From positions 62,001-126,000 of the forward strand of contig NZ_JAKILU010000002.1 of the NCBI RefSeq assembly GCF_023283485.1: DNA of 64,000 nucleotides. Reading direction: 5' to 3'. This document shows, piece after piece, positions 28,577 to 38,100 of this stretch. The notes below the pieces were generated by a model. It was not told the origin of the DNA. It ran no database searches and saw nothing but the letters and a program-made list of their open reading frames with translations. Source of the DNA: Shewanella glacialipiscicola. Its GTDB lineage: Bacteria > Pseudomonadota > Gammaproteobacteria > Enterobacterales > Shewanellaceae. The stretch's first letter is position 1; the number at the start of each line of letters is the position of its first letter. A program made the translations under genes and the position numbers.

Positions 28577-29022
28577 GGTCACTCGATTATAGTTGACGCT
28601 AAGCTGCGTCCCAAAAACCACTAAGACATTATTCCAAAAAATCATTGGCATGTATTAATCCTTAGTGGTTTTCCTTAATGATTAGGGTACTGAGCGCAAT
28701 AACACAGCATTGAAATCTCTTTAATTAGTCTCTTCCTGTTGCTCACCTTATTAAAGGTAGCCCCCGCCAACATTGACCGCACAACCACTAGGACCTAAGC
28801 TTGCGCGCTAAGTAAAAAACACTAGCAATAATTGAATGACTCGATTGATAACTCATCGGATAACATCTTATATAATGAAGATTGAATCGGGTTTGCGCCT
28901 TATCAAAACCGAGTTAAGCGCGACATAAATGCCCGAAATAATGACATGATTTTTTAGGTCATTATTTAAGAAGTGATATTAAAGTTGATTAAAAATATTC
29001 AACAATTTAAGGAGTTTTGCTA
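28577..29022. other. 446-bp intergenic region with two inverted repeats
   Basis: No gene is seen. A 12-bp perfect repeat (AAAACCACTAAG 28614-28625 / CTTAGTGGTTTT 28661-28672) with a 35-base loop lies after the DUF2789 gene and may aid termination. A TATAAT at 28871-28876 could be a -10 for the downstream pair, but its best -35 (TTGATA) is 20 bp away, too far. A perfect 10-bp repeat (AAATAATGAC 28936-28945 / GTCATTATTT 28958-28967) with a 12-base loop lies just before the next gene. Confidence 0.5.
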
Positions 29023-29409
29023 ATGATGAGTCCTATTGACCAAGTATTAGCGGCAGCACGTTCGCTCGAAGCCAGCGGAAAAAATCCCAGCCTAGCTTTA
29101 ATTAAAACCCGTTTAGGTAGCCGCTTACCTTTGCCGATATTGATACAAGGCTTACAACAATTTAAATTAATGCCTAAGGCGGAGCGAGAACGTTTAACCG
29201 AGTTGCAAGCAACGCCCCGGACAGAAGAAGCACCTATAACTCACGACGCCATAACTCTTGTTACACTTTCTGAGCGCCTATTGACGCAACAAACATATTT
29301 TGACCGCTATGCCGAACAGCAAACAGCAGAAATAGTGCAACTAAAAAATGAGTTACTCAAACTTCAACAACGCATCAACCTACTAGAATCCCAAGGGAAA
29401 ACAGCTTAA
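29023..29409 (+). CDS. Hypothetical protein, KfrA-like N-terminal region with coiled coil
   Basis: 128 residues from the ATG at 29023, which AAGGAG precedes by 8 bases. The N-terminal part (IDQVLAAARSLEASGKNPSL then ALIKTRLGSRLPLPILIQGL) looks like a helix-turn-helix of the KfrA/plasmid-replication-region type. The C-terminal 60 residues form a heptad-like coiled coil (EIVQLKNELLKLQQRINLLES). A DNA-binding role is inference. Its stop overlaps the next start (TAATG), so the two are coupled. Confidence 0.7.
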   Translation: MMSPIDQVLAAARSLEASGKNPSLALIKTRLGSRLPLPILIQGLQQFKLMPKAERERLTELQATPRTEEAPITHDAITLVTLSERLLTQQTYFDRYAEQQTAEIVQLKNELLKLQQRINLLESQGKTA

Positions 29410-30182
29410 TGTTTGTCACTGAACTGCGCTTCGAATGTTTCGCCGACACGACTATTTCTGCAGCCGAAAAAGCCATTAATCAACTTCTCGAAGCCTATCG
29501 AGCCAACGGTCAAATCTTAGGACGAGAATTTGCGGTCGCCTTTAATGACGGTGAATTTAGAGTGCGTTTGTTAATGCCAGAAAAGGGCAGTTTAGCGCAC
29601 AAATACCACAGCCCTTGGGTCAAAAAAGCGTTAACAGAATTAACTGAAGCCAAGCTACTGGCCCCGCGGGAAAAGTTTATCGGTCAGGACATCAACTCTG
29701 AGGTCAGCAATACCCAAACCCCAAGCTGGCAGTTGCTCTACACCAGTTTTGTGCATATGTGCTCGCCACTGCGCAGTGGCGATAATCTATTGCCCATTCC
29801 CTTGTACCAAATTCCCGCCACCTTTAATGGCGATCATAAACGCATTATTCGTTGGCAGAGTGAATGGCAAGCCTGTGACGAGCTACAAATGGCGGCGGCT
29901 ACAAAAGCTGAATTTGCCGCATTAGAGGAATTATCGAGTCCAGAGAGTGATTTATTTCGTCGGGGTTGGGATTTACGCGGTCGTATCGAATATCTCACGA
30001 AAATCCCGACCTATTACTATTTATATCGCGTTGGTGGCCAAGATCTTGCCTCTGAAATAACACGGGCTTGCCCACGTTGTCACAGTCAAGATTGGAAACT
30101 TGATGAACCACTGTTAGATATGTTTCACTTTCGCTGCGAGCCTTGTCGCATAGTGTCAAATCTGTCTTGGGATCATCAATAG
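29409..30182 (+). CDS. DUF2310 zinc-ribbon-containing protein
   Basis: 257 residues, cytoplasmic. It ends in a zinc ribbon: ACPRCHSQDWKL ... FRCEPCRIVSNLSWDHQ, four cysteines as two CxxC pairs (about 221-245). The preceding part (LRFECFADTTISAAEKAINQ, SPLRSGDNLLPIPLYQIP) fits the DUF2310 family, described as possible nucleic-acid binding. It is coupled to the coiled-coil protein upstream. Function unknown. Confidence 0.8.
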   Translation: MFVTELRFECFADTTISAAEKAINQLLEAYRANGQILGREFAVAFNDGEFRVRLLMPEKGSLAHKYHSPWVKKALTELTEAKLLAPREKFIGQDINSEVSNTQTPSWQLLYTSFVHMCSPLRSGDNLLPIPLYQIPATFNGDHKRIIRWQSEWQACDELQMAAATKAEFAALEELSSPESDLFRRGWDLRGRIEYLTKIPTYYYLYRVGGQDLASEITRACPRCHSQDWKLDEPLLDMFHFRCEPCRIVSNLSWDHQ

Positions 30183-30270
30183 CATCATAGTATCTCGCAG
30201 TAGAACTCAATCTAAGATAAGCCGCACTTAGTTTGAGCTCACTCTGATAAGTGAGCGTCGCTCACGCCAG

Positions 30271-30921
30271 CTAGCGTTTACCCATCAAGTTTTGCCACAT
30301 AAGTTTGAAGCGAGCGAAAATACCGGGATGCTCTAATGCCGGCATAGGTAATTCTTCATGCTTTACTGGCGGTGCTATCCGTGGCGATAACGCCTCGATA
30401 AATTCAGCTAAACTTGCCGATAATTGCTGCAAAGGTAACTCACCAGGTAGCTCTATCCACACACTGCCGTCATTGTTATCGATAGTGAGCATTTTATCGC
30501 CATCATCTAACAGGCCAATAAACCAAGTGGGTGGCTGCTTGAGCTTTTTTTTCATCATCAGATGGCCAATCAGGTTTTGCTGCAGACAATAAAAATCGTT
30601 TTCATTCCATACTTGCAGCAACTCACCCGTACCCCATTTTGAGTCAAATAAGAGTGGTGCAGAGAAATATTGACCATAAAAGTGATTGATTTCTGGCCAT
30701 AAAGTTAATTCTAGCGCATGCTCAACATTGGCGAAACTCCCTTCGACCTCGCGTTTAACCGGCTGCCAAAAAACCGCCTGTTCTAGTTCGGGTTGAAATT
30801 CGCCCTGAATACACACAGAAGGTTCACCCTGCGGGTAATAACGCGGTAGTTCACTTAAGCTCGTTAAGTAAGCTTTATGATAGTTTTGCAAAAATTTATC
30901 GAGTGCAGGCAGACAAGACAC
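30271..30921 (-). CDS. syd: SecY-interacting protein Syd
   Basis: Peripheral inner-membrane protein that binds SecY and is thought to check proper SecYEG assembly. 216 residues (E. coli 181), GTG start giving [19 protein letters not shown]. Family blocks: [52 protein letters not shown] and [17 protein letters not shown] lies 10 bases before the GTG. It is divergent from queF, the same syd-queF pairing as in E. coli beyond csrB. Confidence 0.93.
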   Translation of the reverse strand: MSCLPALDKFLQNYHKAYLTSLSELPRYYPQGEPSVCIQGEFQPELEQAVFWQPVKREVEGSFANVEHALELTLWPEINHFYGQYFSAPLLFDSKWGTGELLQVWNENDFYCLQQNLIGHLMMKKKLKQPPTWFIGLLDDGDKMLTIDNNDGSVWIELPGELPLQQLSASLAEFIEALSPRIAPPVKHEELPMPALEHPGIFARFKLMWQNLMGKR

Positions 30922-30943
30922 TTAAGCACAATCCAATTTCAGG

Positions 30944-30949
30944 TATAAT
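30944..30949 (+). promoter_or_regulatory. -10 element before queF
   Basis: TATAAT in the 59-bp gap between the divergent syd and queF starts. It is 32 bp before the queF ATG; the -35 region (around CTTAAG, 30921-30926) is a poor match. Confidence 0.45.
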
Positions 30950-30980
30950 GTATGCCTATTTTGACATGGAAACAGTATTG

Positions 30981-31838
30981 ATGACACAGAATCACGATCC
31001 CTATAGTGATGCGCAAGCGCTTGTTGGCCTGACGTTAGGTAAAGCCACAGACTATCAAGCTGAATATGACGCGTCGCTGCTACAAGGGGTTCCACGCTCA
31101 CTAAACCGTAACGCTATAGCACTCACAGAGAGGCTACCATTTCATGGTGCCGATATCTGGACGGGTTATGAACTATCTTGGTTAAATGCCAAAGGTAAGC
31201 CTATGGTGGCCATAGTAGAAGTGTATTTGAGCTATGAAAGCCTGAACCTGATTGAGTCAAAATCGTTTAAACTGTATCTCAATAGCTTTAATCAAACCAA
31301 GTTTGATAACATAGATTCACTGCAAAAAAACTTAATACAGGACCTAAGCCAATGCGCCCAAGGCGATGTTAATATTAAGATTATCGAGCCAAAAAACTTC
31401 GCTACTCAGCGCATCATCGAGTTACCAGGCACTTGTATTGACGATCTCGATATTGCAGTTAGTGATTATACTTTTAATCCTGATTATTTAGAAAACAGTA
31501 CCGATGAAAAACAAATTGTTGCAGAAACGCTCAATTCCAATTTGCTAAAATCGAACTGCTTAATTACTTCGCAACCCGATTGGGGCAGCGTGATGATCCG
31601 CTATCAAGGGCCTAAAATCGATCGCGAGAAGCTACTGCGCTATTTGATTTCTTTTCGCCAGCATAACGAGTTTCACGAGCAGTGTGTCGAGCGGATTTTT
31701 GTCGATCTCAAACGTTTTTGTCATTGCGCCAAACTCACTGTTTATGCGCGCTACACTCGCCGTGGTGGTTTAGACATAAACCCGTATCGTAGCGATTTTG
31801 AGCAACCAGGTGAAAATCACCGGCTTGCAAGACAGTAA
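30981..31838 (+). CDS. queF: NADPH-dependent 7-cyano-7-deazaguanine reductase
   Basis: Reduces preQ0 to preQ1 in queuosine biosynthesis. The ATG at 30981 gives 285 residues, the long bimodular form as in E. coli (282). The QueF motif is [17 protein letters not shown] in the N-terminal module, and the catalytic Cys is in [14 protein letters not shown]. The C-terminal block has [16 protein letters not shown] and LDINPYRS. The frame is open 26 codons further upstream, but that extension crosses the -10 and the syd start and is rejected. A terminator follows. Confidence 0.95.
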   Translation: MTQNHDPYSDAQALVGLTLGKATDYQAEYDASLLQGVPRSLNRNAIALTERLPFHGADIWTGYELSWLNAKGKPMVAIVEVYLSYESLNLIESKSFKLYLNSFNQTKFDNIDSLQKNLIQDLSQCAQGDVNIKIIEPKNFATQRIIELPGTCIDDLDIAVSDYTFNPDYLENSTDEKQIVAETLNSNLLKSNCLITSQPDWGSVMIRYQGPKIDREKLLRYLISFRQHNEFHEQCVERIFVDLKRFCHCAKLTVYARYTRRGGLDINPYRSDFEQPGENHRLARQ

Positions 31839-31890
31839 ATCAAGATAATATCAAAGGTTTACAGTAAGACGGCTCGCTAAATAAAAGCCT

Positions 31891-31920
31891 AAAAAGCCCT
31901 GAATTATCAGGGCTTTTTAT
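31891..31920. terminator. Bidirectional intrinsic terminator after queF
   Basis: Perfect 12-bp stem AAAAAGCCCTGA / TCAGGGCTTTTT with a 4-base loop, T-rich on both strands. It serves queF. Confidence 0.85.
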
Positions 31921-32071
31921 TGCGTCAACATATTAACAAACCGTTACAACCCCAAATTTGCGACGCGATTCAACAACCAAATAGCGCTTCAACATAGGTT
32001 TATTTATCGAGAAAGATCATTCGTACTTATAGGCACTATCTTAAAGGCGATTTGTTGACTGGAATAGAAAT

Positions 32072-32617
32072 TTAATTTACTGAGGTGGACGTTGGCTCTG
32101 TAGTTTTGCACTCAAGCAATAATTGCTGAAAATGTGCCCCTAAGTCTTGCTTGGCAAATTGTTCACTCGCAAGCGCCATTTGCTTAAGACTTTGTAATGC
32201 TTGATCTAACCCCTGCTGCTCAATCAAGCTCTTTGCGTAAACAGCTGCATCGGCGCCTTTTTGCAGAAGACTTGCGAGCTTTTCAAAACTCACGTCCTGC
32301 TCCATCACTTTCTGTAAATCACCTAACAGTTCAGCTACCTTAGCCGATTCCACTAGCGAGCCTTCAACATTAACTAATTTTCCAAGCGGATCCTGCACAA
32401 GCTTTTGCGTCACGCAGGCTGAAACTGTGCCTGCCGCAGCGCTTTGTGCCACAACATCTAATCCATTAGCACGAATTTGTTCAACCACTTGCTGCAATTG
32501 TGGATCTTTAGCTAACCAAGCCTGCTCTAATTGTTGTTTTTCGTCGCTACCAAAATAGCCACAGCCAGACAGCAAAACCAGCATAGTAGCCGATAACACG
32601 CAGTTAACCCGTTTCAT
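32072..32617 (-). CDS. Hypothetical lipoprotein
   Basis: 181 residues from the ATG at 32617 (GAGG six bases upstream; an ATG four codons earlier is less likely). A lipoprotein signal peptide ends in LLSGC, so Cys becomes the lipidated N-terminus; Gly at +2 gives no inner-membrane retention signal, suggesting the outer membrane. The mature part is helical, acidic, and has two more cysteines (SACVTQ, LLECKT) that could form a disulfide. No family was recognised. Confidence 0.75.
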   Translation of the reverse strand: MKRVNCVLSATMLVLLSGCGYFGSDEKQQLEQAWLAKDPQLQQVVEQIRANGLDVVAQSAAAGTVSACVTQKLVQDPLGKLVNVEGSLVESAKVAELLGDLQKVMEQDVSFEKLASLLQKGADAAVYAKSLIEQQGLDQALQSLKQMALASEQFAKQDLGAHFQQLLLECKTTEPTSTSVN

Positions 32618-32797
32618 GGTGAGCCTCATTTATTCCATTCCAATGCAAAATATTATGGGCGTGACTATACCCAGCAATGTTTAACCGAAGATGAATAAAA
32701 CAGGCTAAAAAATAGATAAAGACAGAAAGAATCATGGCTAAACGGGCTAGTACAACTTAGCGGTTTACGCAGTTTTTATGCGAATAAAGCTCATGAT

Positions 32798-33763
32798 TTA
32801 CGCGCTGACGATTAAGCTCTCAATACTGCTTAGTTGCGCCGTTAACTTCACCGCAATAGCAACATTACTAGCATGGGCTAAGCTCACTGCAAAACGGTAT
32901 TCGTCGGTCAAACGCCCAAAATATGTCTGCCAATATAGGACGTCAGTATCGGGGCTTTTTAGTGAGATATTAGGATAAACGCTGAGCATAGGCGCTATCC
33001 CACAGGACTGTCTCACTTCGGCATTTTGACATGAAAGCTGAAGTGATGCGGCAGCTAATTGCTTAAATGGCTTAAGCTCAAAGGCAAAAGATTTAAGCGA
33101 CTGCGCTAGACCTAGACCAGTGGCCTTAATATAGGATTCCTTTAATGCCCATAAATCGAAAAAGCGCTGCCGCTGGCTCGCTTCATCAGCTAACGCTAGC
33201 AATGCTGTGGTTTCTTGAGATGAAAAATAGTGATTTAAAATGGGATAAATATCCGTCTTTGGCCGCGATCTTTCAATATCAACGCCGAATAAAGCTGACT
33301 CAAGGCCATGAAACTGAGCTACACCAATCAACAGCCAATCGCCGCTATGGCTTAAATTAAACTCAAGCCCCGTTTGTTGGCGTAATTGCGCCGTTAAGCT
33401 TGGCTTTCCCTTAGCACTATATTCAAAACACCATTCTTTGGGTGATAAATCCGCATAGCAAGATAATACGGCTCGCAGCGCTGCTCTCACCTGCAATCCC
33501 TTCCCTTGCGCTTTTGGGGCGCGATAACGCGCCACCTTAGTGCGCTCATCATCACTTAACCAAGACTGGGCCAGCACGGTATGCAGCGATGACATCTCGC
33601 TAAACGGAATAAAAAATAGATCTACATTTACACTGCGTTCGCCCTTGCCCAATGTTTGAGCATCAGATACGGCAGGGTTAGGCTTTTCAGTATTTTGCGG
33701 CTGGTGCTCGGTCATATTTTGGCTTTGGGGAGCACACACTGCAGCGTTATGATCTGGATTCAT
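32798..33763 (-). CDS. pfaE: 4'-phosphopantetheinyl transferase for the EPA synthase
   Basis: Converts the ACP domains of PfaA from apo to holo form using coenzyme A. 321 residues, Sfp-type: RYRAPKAQGKGLQVRAALR, FNLSHSGDWLLIGV, the magnesium-binding GVDIER (D162, E164) and the second motif WALKESYIKATG (K208, E209, K213). The first 45 residues are low-complexity and not conserved in the family; M17 could be an alternative start. It is divergent from pfaR-pfaABCD, the arrangement known in Shewanella. Confidence 0.93.
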   Translation of the reverse strand: MNPDHNAAVCAPQSQNMTEHQPQNTEKPNPAVSDAQTLGKGERSVNVDLFFIPFSEMSSLHTVLAQSWLSDDERTKVARYRAPKAQGKGLQVRAALRAVLSCYADLSPKEWCFEYSAKGKPSLTAQLRQQTGLEFNLSHSGDWLLIGVAQFHGLESALFGVDIERSRPKTDIYPILNHYFSSQETTALLALADEASQRQRFFDLWALKESYIKATGLGLAQSLKSFAFELKPFKQLAAASLQLSCQNAEVRQSCGIAPMLSVYPNISLKSPDTDVLYWQTYFGRLTDEYRFAVSLAHASNVAIAVKLTAQLSSIESLIVSA

Positions 33764-34268
33764 TCTTCATCTTATATAGTGTTAACGACGTTTTAGAGTC
33801 ACTTTAAATCGTATGATATTTTAATTGCATAATAAATCGTCGCACGATAGCGAAATTATCAGATTAAGGGTTAGAAAATCTAGCGATAACATCAAATTCG
33901 TCACCAATAAGACCTAAGCAGCTTAAGCCAGTAGGGGCTATTTTACCCTGTAAACTCAAAAAAACGGTTTTCATCTACATTACAAATATTACGTTAAATT
34001 TATCAAAGGATTAAAAGCTAAAAACCACAAACCAACATCTAACTGACCGCACAAAAAACAGGCTCAGCTCACAAAAGCCTACAATTCGCAGTCCCACATG
34101 ATTGTATCGAACCCAAACCTCAGGTAACCTGCTTTCCCATTAAATGACACTGATGATAAGTGCTGAGCTGACAACAAGCGCCACCCTTTTCATAAAGACT
34201 GACTGTGGTAACTTCGTAAAAATCGCTTACCAGTCCCAATAGATTATGTCGGATGATAATTATTATTA
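33764..34268. other. 505-bp divergent intergenic region between pfaE and pfaR
   Basis: AT-rich, with no gene seen. It must hold promoters for both pfaE and the pfaRABCD unit, but no convincing -35/-10 pair was found. A small repeat ATCGT-CGC-ACGAT (33836-33848) is the only palindrome noted. The pfaR ATG has no clear ribosome binding site (GGAT is about 15 bases upstream), so pfaR may be poorly translated. Confidence 0.6.
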
Positions 34269-35138
34269 ATGGCAACTCACGACGCTCAATCTAAAACGCC
34301 GTCTTACGCTCCAAAGAGTACAACTCAAGCGGCGAAAAAAGGCAGTACACCTCGGCATCGCAACGCCACCACTACGCCAGAAATGCGGCTTTTTATTCAG
34401 CAATCGGATTTAAGCGTGAGCCAGCTGGCAAAGATTTTAAATATCACCGAAGCTACCGTCCGTAAGTGGCGTAAACGCGAATCCATCAGCAACAGTTCAA
34501 ACACTCCTCACCATCTCAATACCACACTCACGCCGATGGAAGAATATGTGGTGGTAGGACTGCGTTACCAGTTAAGGCTGACCTTAGATAGATTACTCAG
34601 CGTCACTCAAACTTATATTAACCCCAATGTGTCGCGCTCTGGTCTTGCCCGTTGCTTAAAGCGTTATGGCATATCGCGACTCGATGAATTTGAAGCCCCA
34701 CAAGTACCCGAACGCTATTTTAATCAATTGCCTGTGACTCAAGGCAGCGATATCCAAACCTATACGGTCAATCCAGAAACCTTGGCCAAGGCGCTGGCAC
34801 TGCCCAGTACCGACGGCGATACTGTGGTACAAGTGGTGTCACTCACCATACCGCCGCACCTTACTGAGCAAACCCCAAGCTCTGTGCTATTAGGCATAGA
34901 CACGGCAAGTGATTGGATTTATCTCGATATTTATCAAGACAGTAATACCCAAGCGACCAATAGATATATCGCCTATGTCCTTAGACATGGGCCGTTTCAT
35001 TTACGAAAGTTGCTCGTTCGCAACTATCACACCTTCTTAGCCCGTTTTCCCGGTGCCCATGGCACGCCAAAGACAAGCGCGGCTGGATCCCAAAACAAGG
35101 TCACCGTATCCAGGTCGACCCGTGGAGACTCTTTATGA
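34269..35138 (+). CDS. pfaR: EPA locus regulator PfaR, transposase-like
   Basis: 289 residues. A basic low-complexity N-terminus (1-36) precedes a helix-turn-helix of the transposase type: RLFIQQSDLSVSQLAKILN, then ITEATVRKWRKRESI. A second HTH-like segment follows (QLRLTLDRLLSVTQ... SRSGLARCLKRYGISRL). The C-terminal part (LGIDTASDWIYLDIYQDSNTQ) looks like a decayed integrase catalytic fold; the usual DDE set is not evident. It is known in Shewanella PUFA loci as a regulator upstream of pfaA. Its stop overlaps the pfaA start by ATGA. Confidence 0.8.
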   Translation: MATHDAQSKTPSYAPKSTTQAAKKGSTPRHRNATTTPEMRLFIQQSDLSVSQLAKILNITEATVRKWRKRESISNSSNTPHHLNTTLTPMEEYVVVGLRYQLRLTLDRLLSVTQTYINPNVSRSGLARCLKRYGISRLDEFEAPQVPERYFNQLPVTQGSDIQTYTVNPETLAKALALPSTDGDTVVQVVSLTIPPHLTEQTPSSVLLGIDTASDWIYLDIYQDSNTQATNRYIAYVLRHGPFHLRKLLVRNYHTFLARFPGAHGTPKTSAAGSQNKVTVSRSTRGDSL

Positions 35139-38100
35139 GCCATACCCCTTCTGTACCTAATTCTGCAACTGAGTCAAAAAAAGATAAACGGCTCAACAAA
35201 CGTTTGAAAGATATGCCCGTTGCCATCGTCGGCATGGCTAGTATCTTTGCCAACTCGCGCTATTTAAATAAATTTTGGGATTTGATCAGCGAAAAAATCG
35301 ATGCCATTACTGACATCCCTGACACCCATTGGCGCGCCGAAGATTATTACGATGCCGATAAAAGTAAAGCCGACAAAAGCTACTGTAAACGCGGTGGTTT
35401 TTTGCCTGAAGTCGACTTTAATCCAATGGAGTTCGGTCTGCCGCCCAATATTCTTGAACTGACAGATACCTCGCAGCTGCTGTCGCTAATTGTTGCTAAA
35501 GAAGTGCTTGCCGATGCCAATCTGCCCACCGATTATGATCGCGATCGTATCGGTATCACGCTAGGCGTAGGCGGTGGTCAAAAAATCAGTCAGAGCTTAA
35601 ACTCGCGCCTGCAATATCCAGTATTGAAAAAAGTATTCAAAAGCAGCGGCCTGAGCGATGAAGACAGCGAAATGCTGATCAAAAAATTCCAAGATCAATA
35701 TATTCACTGGGAAGAAAACTCTTTCCCAGGGTCCTTAGGTAACGTGATTGCGGGCCGTATTGCCAACCGTTTTGATTTTGGCGGCATGAACTGTGTGGTT
35801 GATGCTGCCTGCGCGGGCTCGCTTGCCGCTATGCGTATGGCGTTAACAGAGCTGACCGAAGGTCGCAGCGACATGATGATTACTGGTGGCGTCTGTACCG
35901 ACAACTCGCCATCCATGTACATGAGCTTCTCAAAAACACCTGCCTTCACCACCAATGAAACCATTCAACCCTTTGATATCGATTCAAAAGGCATGATGAT
36001 CGGCGAAGGTATCGGTATGGTCGCGCTTAAGCGCCTTGAAGATGCCGAGCGCGATGGCGACCGTATTTATGCGGTTATCAAAGGCGTTGGCGCATCATCG
36101 GACGGTAAGTTTAAGAGTATTTATGCGCCGCGCCCCGAAGGCCAAGCTAAAGCATTGGAGCGTGCTTACGACGACGCGGGTTTTGCACCTCACAGCATAG
36201 GCTTAATTGAAGCCCACGGCACAGGCACCGCCGCAGGTGATGTGGCTGAATTTAATGGTTTAAAATCGGTCTTTGCCCAAGGCAACGACACCAATCAACA
36301 TATCGCGTTAGGTTCAGTAAAATCCCAAGTCGGGCACACAAAATCAACGGCGGGTACTGCGGGAGTTATCAAAGCGGCGCTAGCACTGCACCACAAGGTA
36401 TTGCCTGCGACCATTAACGTCAGTAAGCCCAATCCAAAGCTGAATATCGAAAGCTCGCCATTCTATTTAAATACCGAAACGCGCCCATGGTTTCAGCGCG
36501 CCGATGCAACGCCGCGCCGCGCTGGCGTGAGCTCCTTTGGCTTTGGCGGTACTAACTTTCATTTAGTGTTAGAAGAATACAAACCTGAGCACAGCTCAGG
36601 CGATAAATACCGTCAGCGCAGTGTGCCGCAAACGCTATTGTTTGCCGCCGCCAATAAAACCGCACTGCTTAGCGAGTTAAAGGCGGCGTTGAGCCAAAGT
36701 AACAACGCAGGCAAAAGTGATAACACCCACCTGCGCCATATCGCTCTGCAGTATCCGCTGCGCGTATTGGCAAACAATGATGCCCGTTTAGGTTTTGTGG
36801 CTAAGGATATCGCTCAGCTACAAGCTCAATTGAATCAATCGATTGCGCATTTAGAAAGCGGGCACCTAGAAACCAGTGCAAGCGAGGCGTGGCAGTTACC
36901 TTCTGGTATCAACTACCGCTCTCATGCCTTAGTGGCTCAGAATGAATCAAAGAAAGTGGCCGCCCTTTTTGCCGGTCAAGGTTCACAGTACCTGAACATG
37001 GGCCGCGAACTCGCCTGCCATTTCCCCGAAATGCGCCAACAAGTGATGGCCAGCGATAAGGTATTTGCTCACCACGACCAAACGCCGTTATCGAGCATCC
37101 TGTACCCCATTCCAGCATTCGATACTGATGCTATTAAAGCCCAAGAAGCAGCGCTGACCAATACCCTGTTCGCCCAAAGCGCCATAGGCGCGCTTTCAAT
37201 GGCGCAATATTCGCTATTAACTCAAGCGGGGTTCGCCCCCGATATGGTGGCAGGTCACAGCTTTGGTGAACTGTCAGCGCTGTGCGCGGCAGGCGTGATT
37301 TCGAGTGTTGATTATGTCGAACTGGCCTTCGCCCGTGGGCACGCCATGGCGCAAAAACCGAGCGATACCGCGAGTAAAGCAGCAGACACTGGAACCATGT
37401 ACGCCATTATTCTTAAGCAAAAGAATGATATCGATGCACTCAATAGCTGTTTAGCCCAGTTTGATGGCGTTAAAATTGCCAACTACAACGCGCCAACACA
37501 ATTAGTCATCGCAGGTGGCACAGAACAAACTCAGCTGGCCGCGAAAGCCATTAGCGAACTGGGCTTTAAAGCCATTGCCCTGCCTGTCTCTGGCGCGTTC
37601 CATACCCCATTGGTTGGACACGCACAAAAGCCATTTGCCAAAGCGATTGATAAAGCTAAATTCAGCGCACCTTCAATCGCACTTTATGCCAACGGCACGG
37701 GTCAATTACACCCAACCGATGGCAAAGCGATTAAAGCAGAATTTAAGCAACACATGCTGCAATCGGTTCGTTTTAGCGAGCAACTACAAGCCATGTATGA
37801 CGCTGGCGCCCGTGTGTTTGTTGAGTTTGGCCCTAAGAACATATTGCAAAAGTTAGTTGAAAATACCTTAGGTGAACACTTAAATGAGCTTTGCCTTGTC
37901 AGCATGAACCCGAATCCTAAGGGCGACAGTGACAGTCAATTACGCTTAGCCGCAGTTCAATTAGCCGTAGCCGGTGTGGCGTTAACTGAGATTGACCCCT
38001 ATCAAGCCGTCACATCACAAGAGATTGGCGAACGTGAAGCACCATCAGCAATGAACATTAAACTCACTGCCACTAACCATATTAGTGCTGCGACCAAAGC

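Noticed and set aside
30237..30256. GCTCACT / AGTGAGC hairpin after syd as a terminator
   Set aside because: The stem is good, but no T-run follows on the minus strand, so termination is doubtful.
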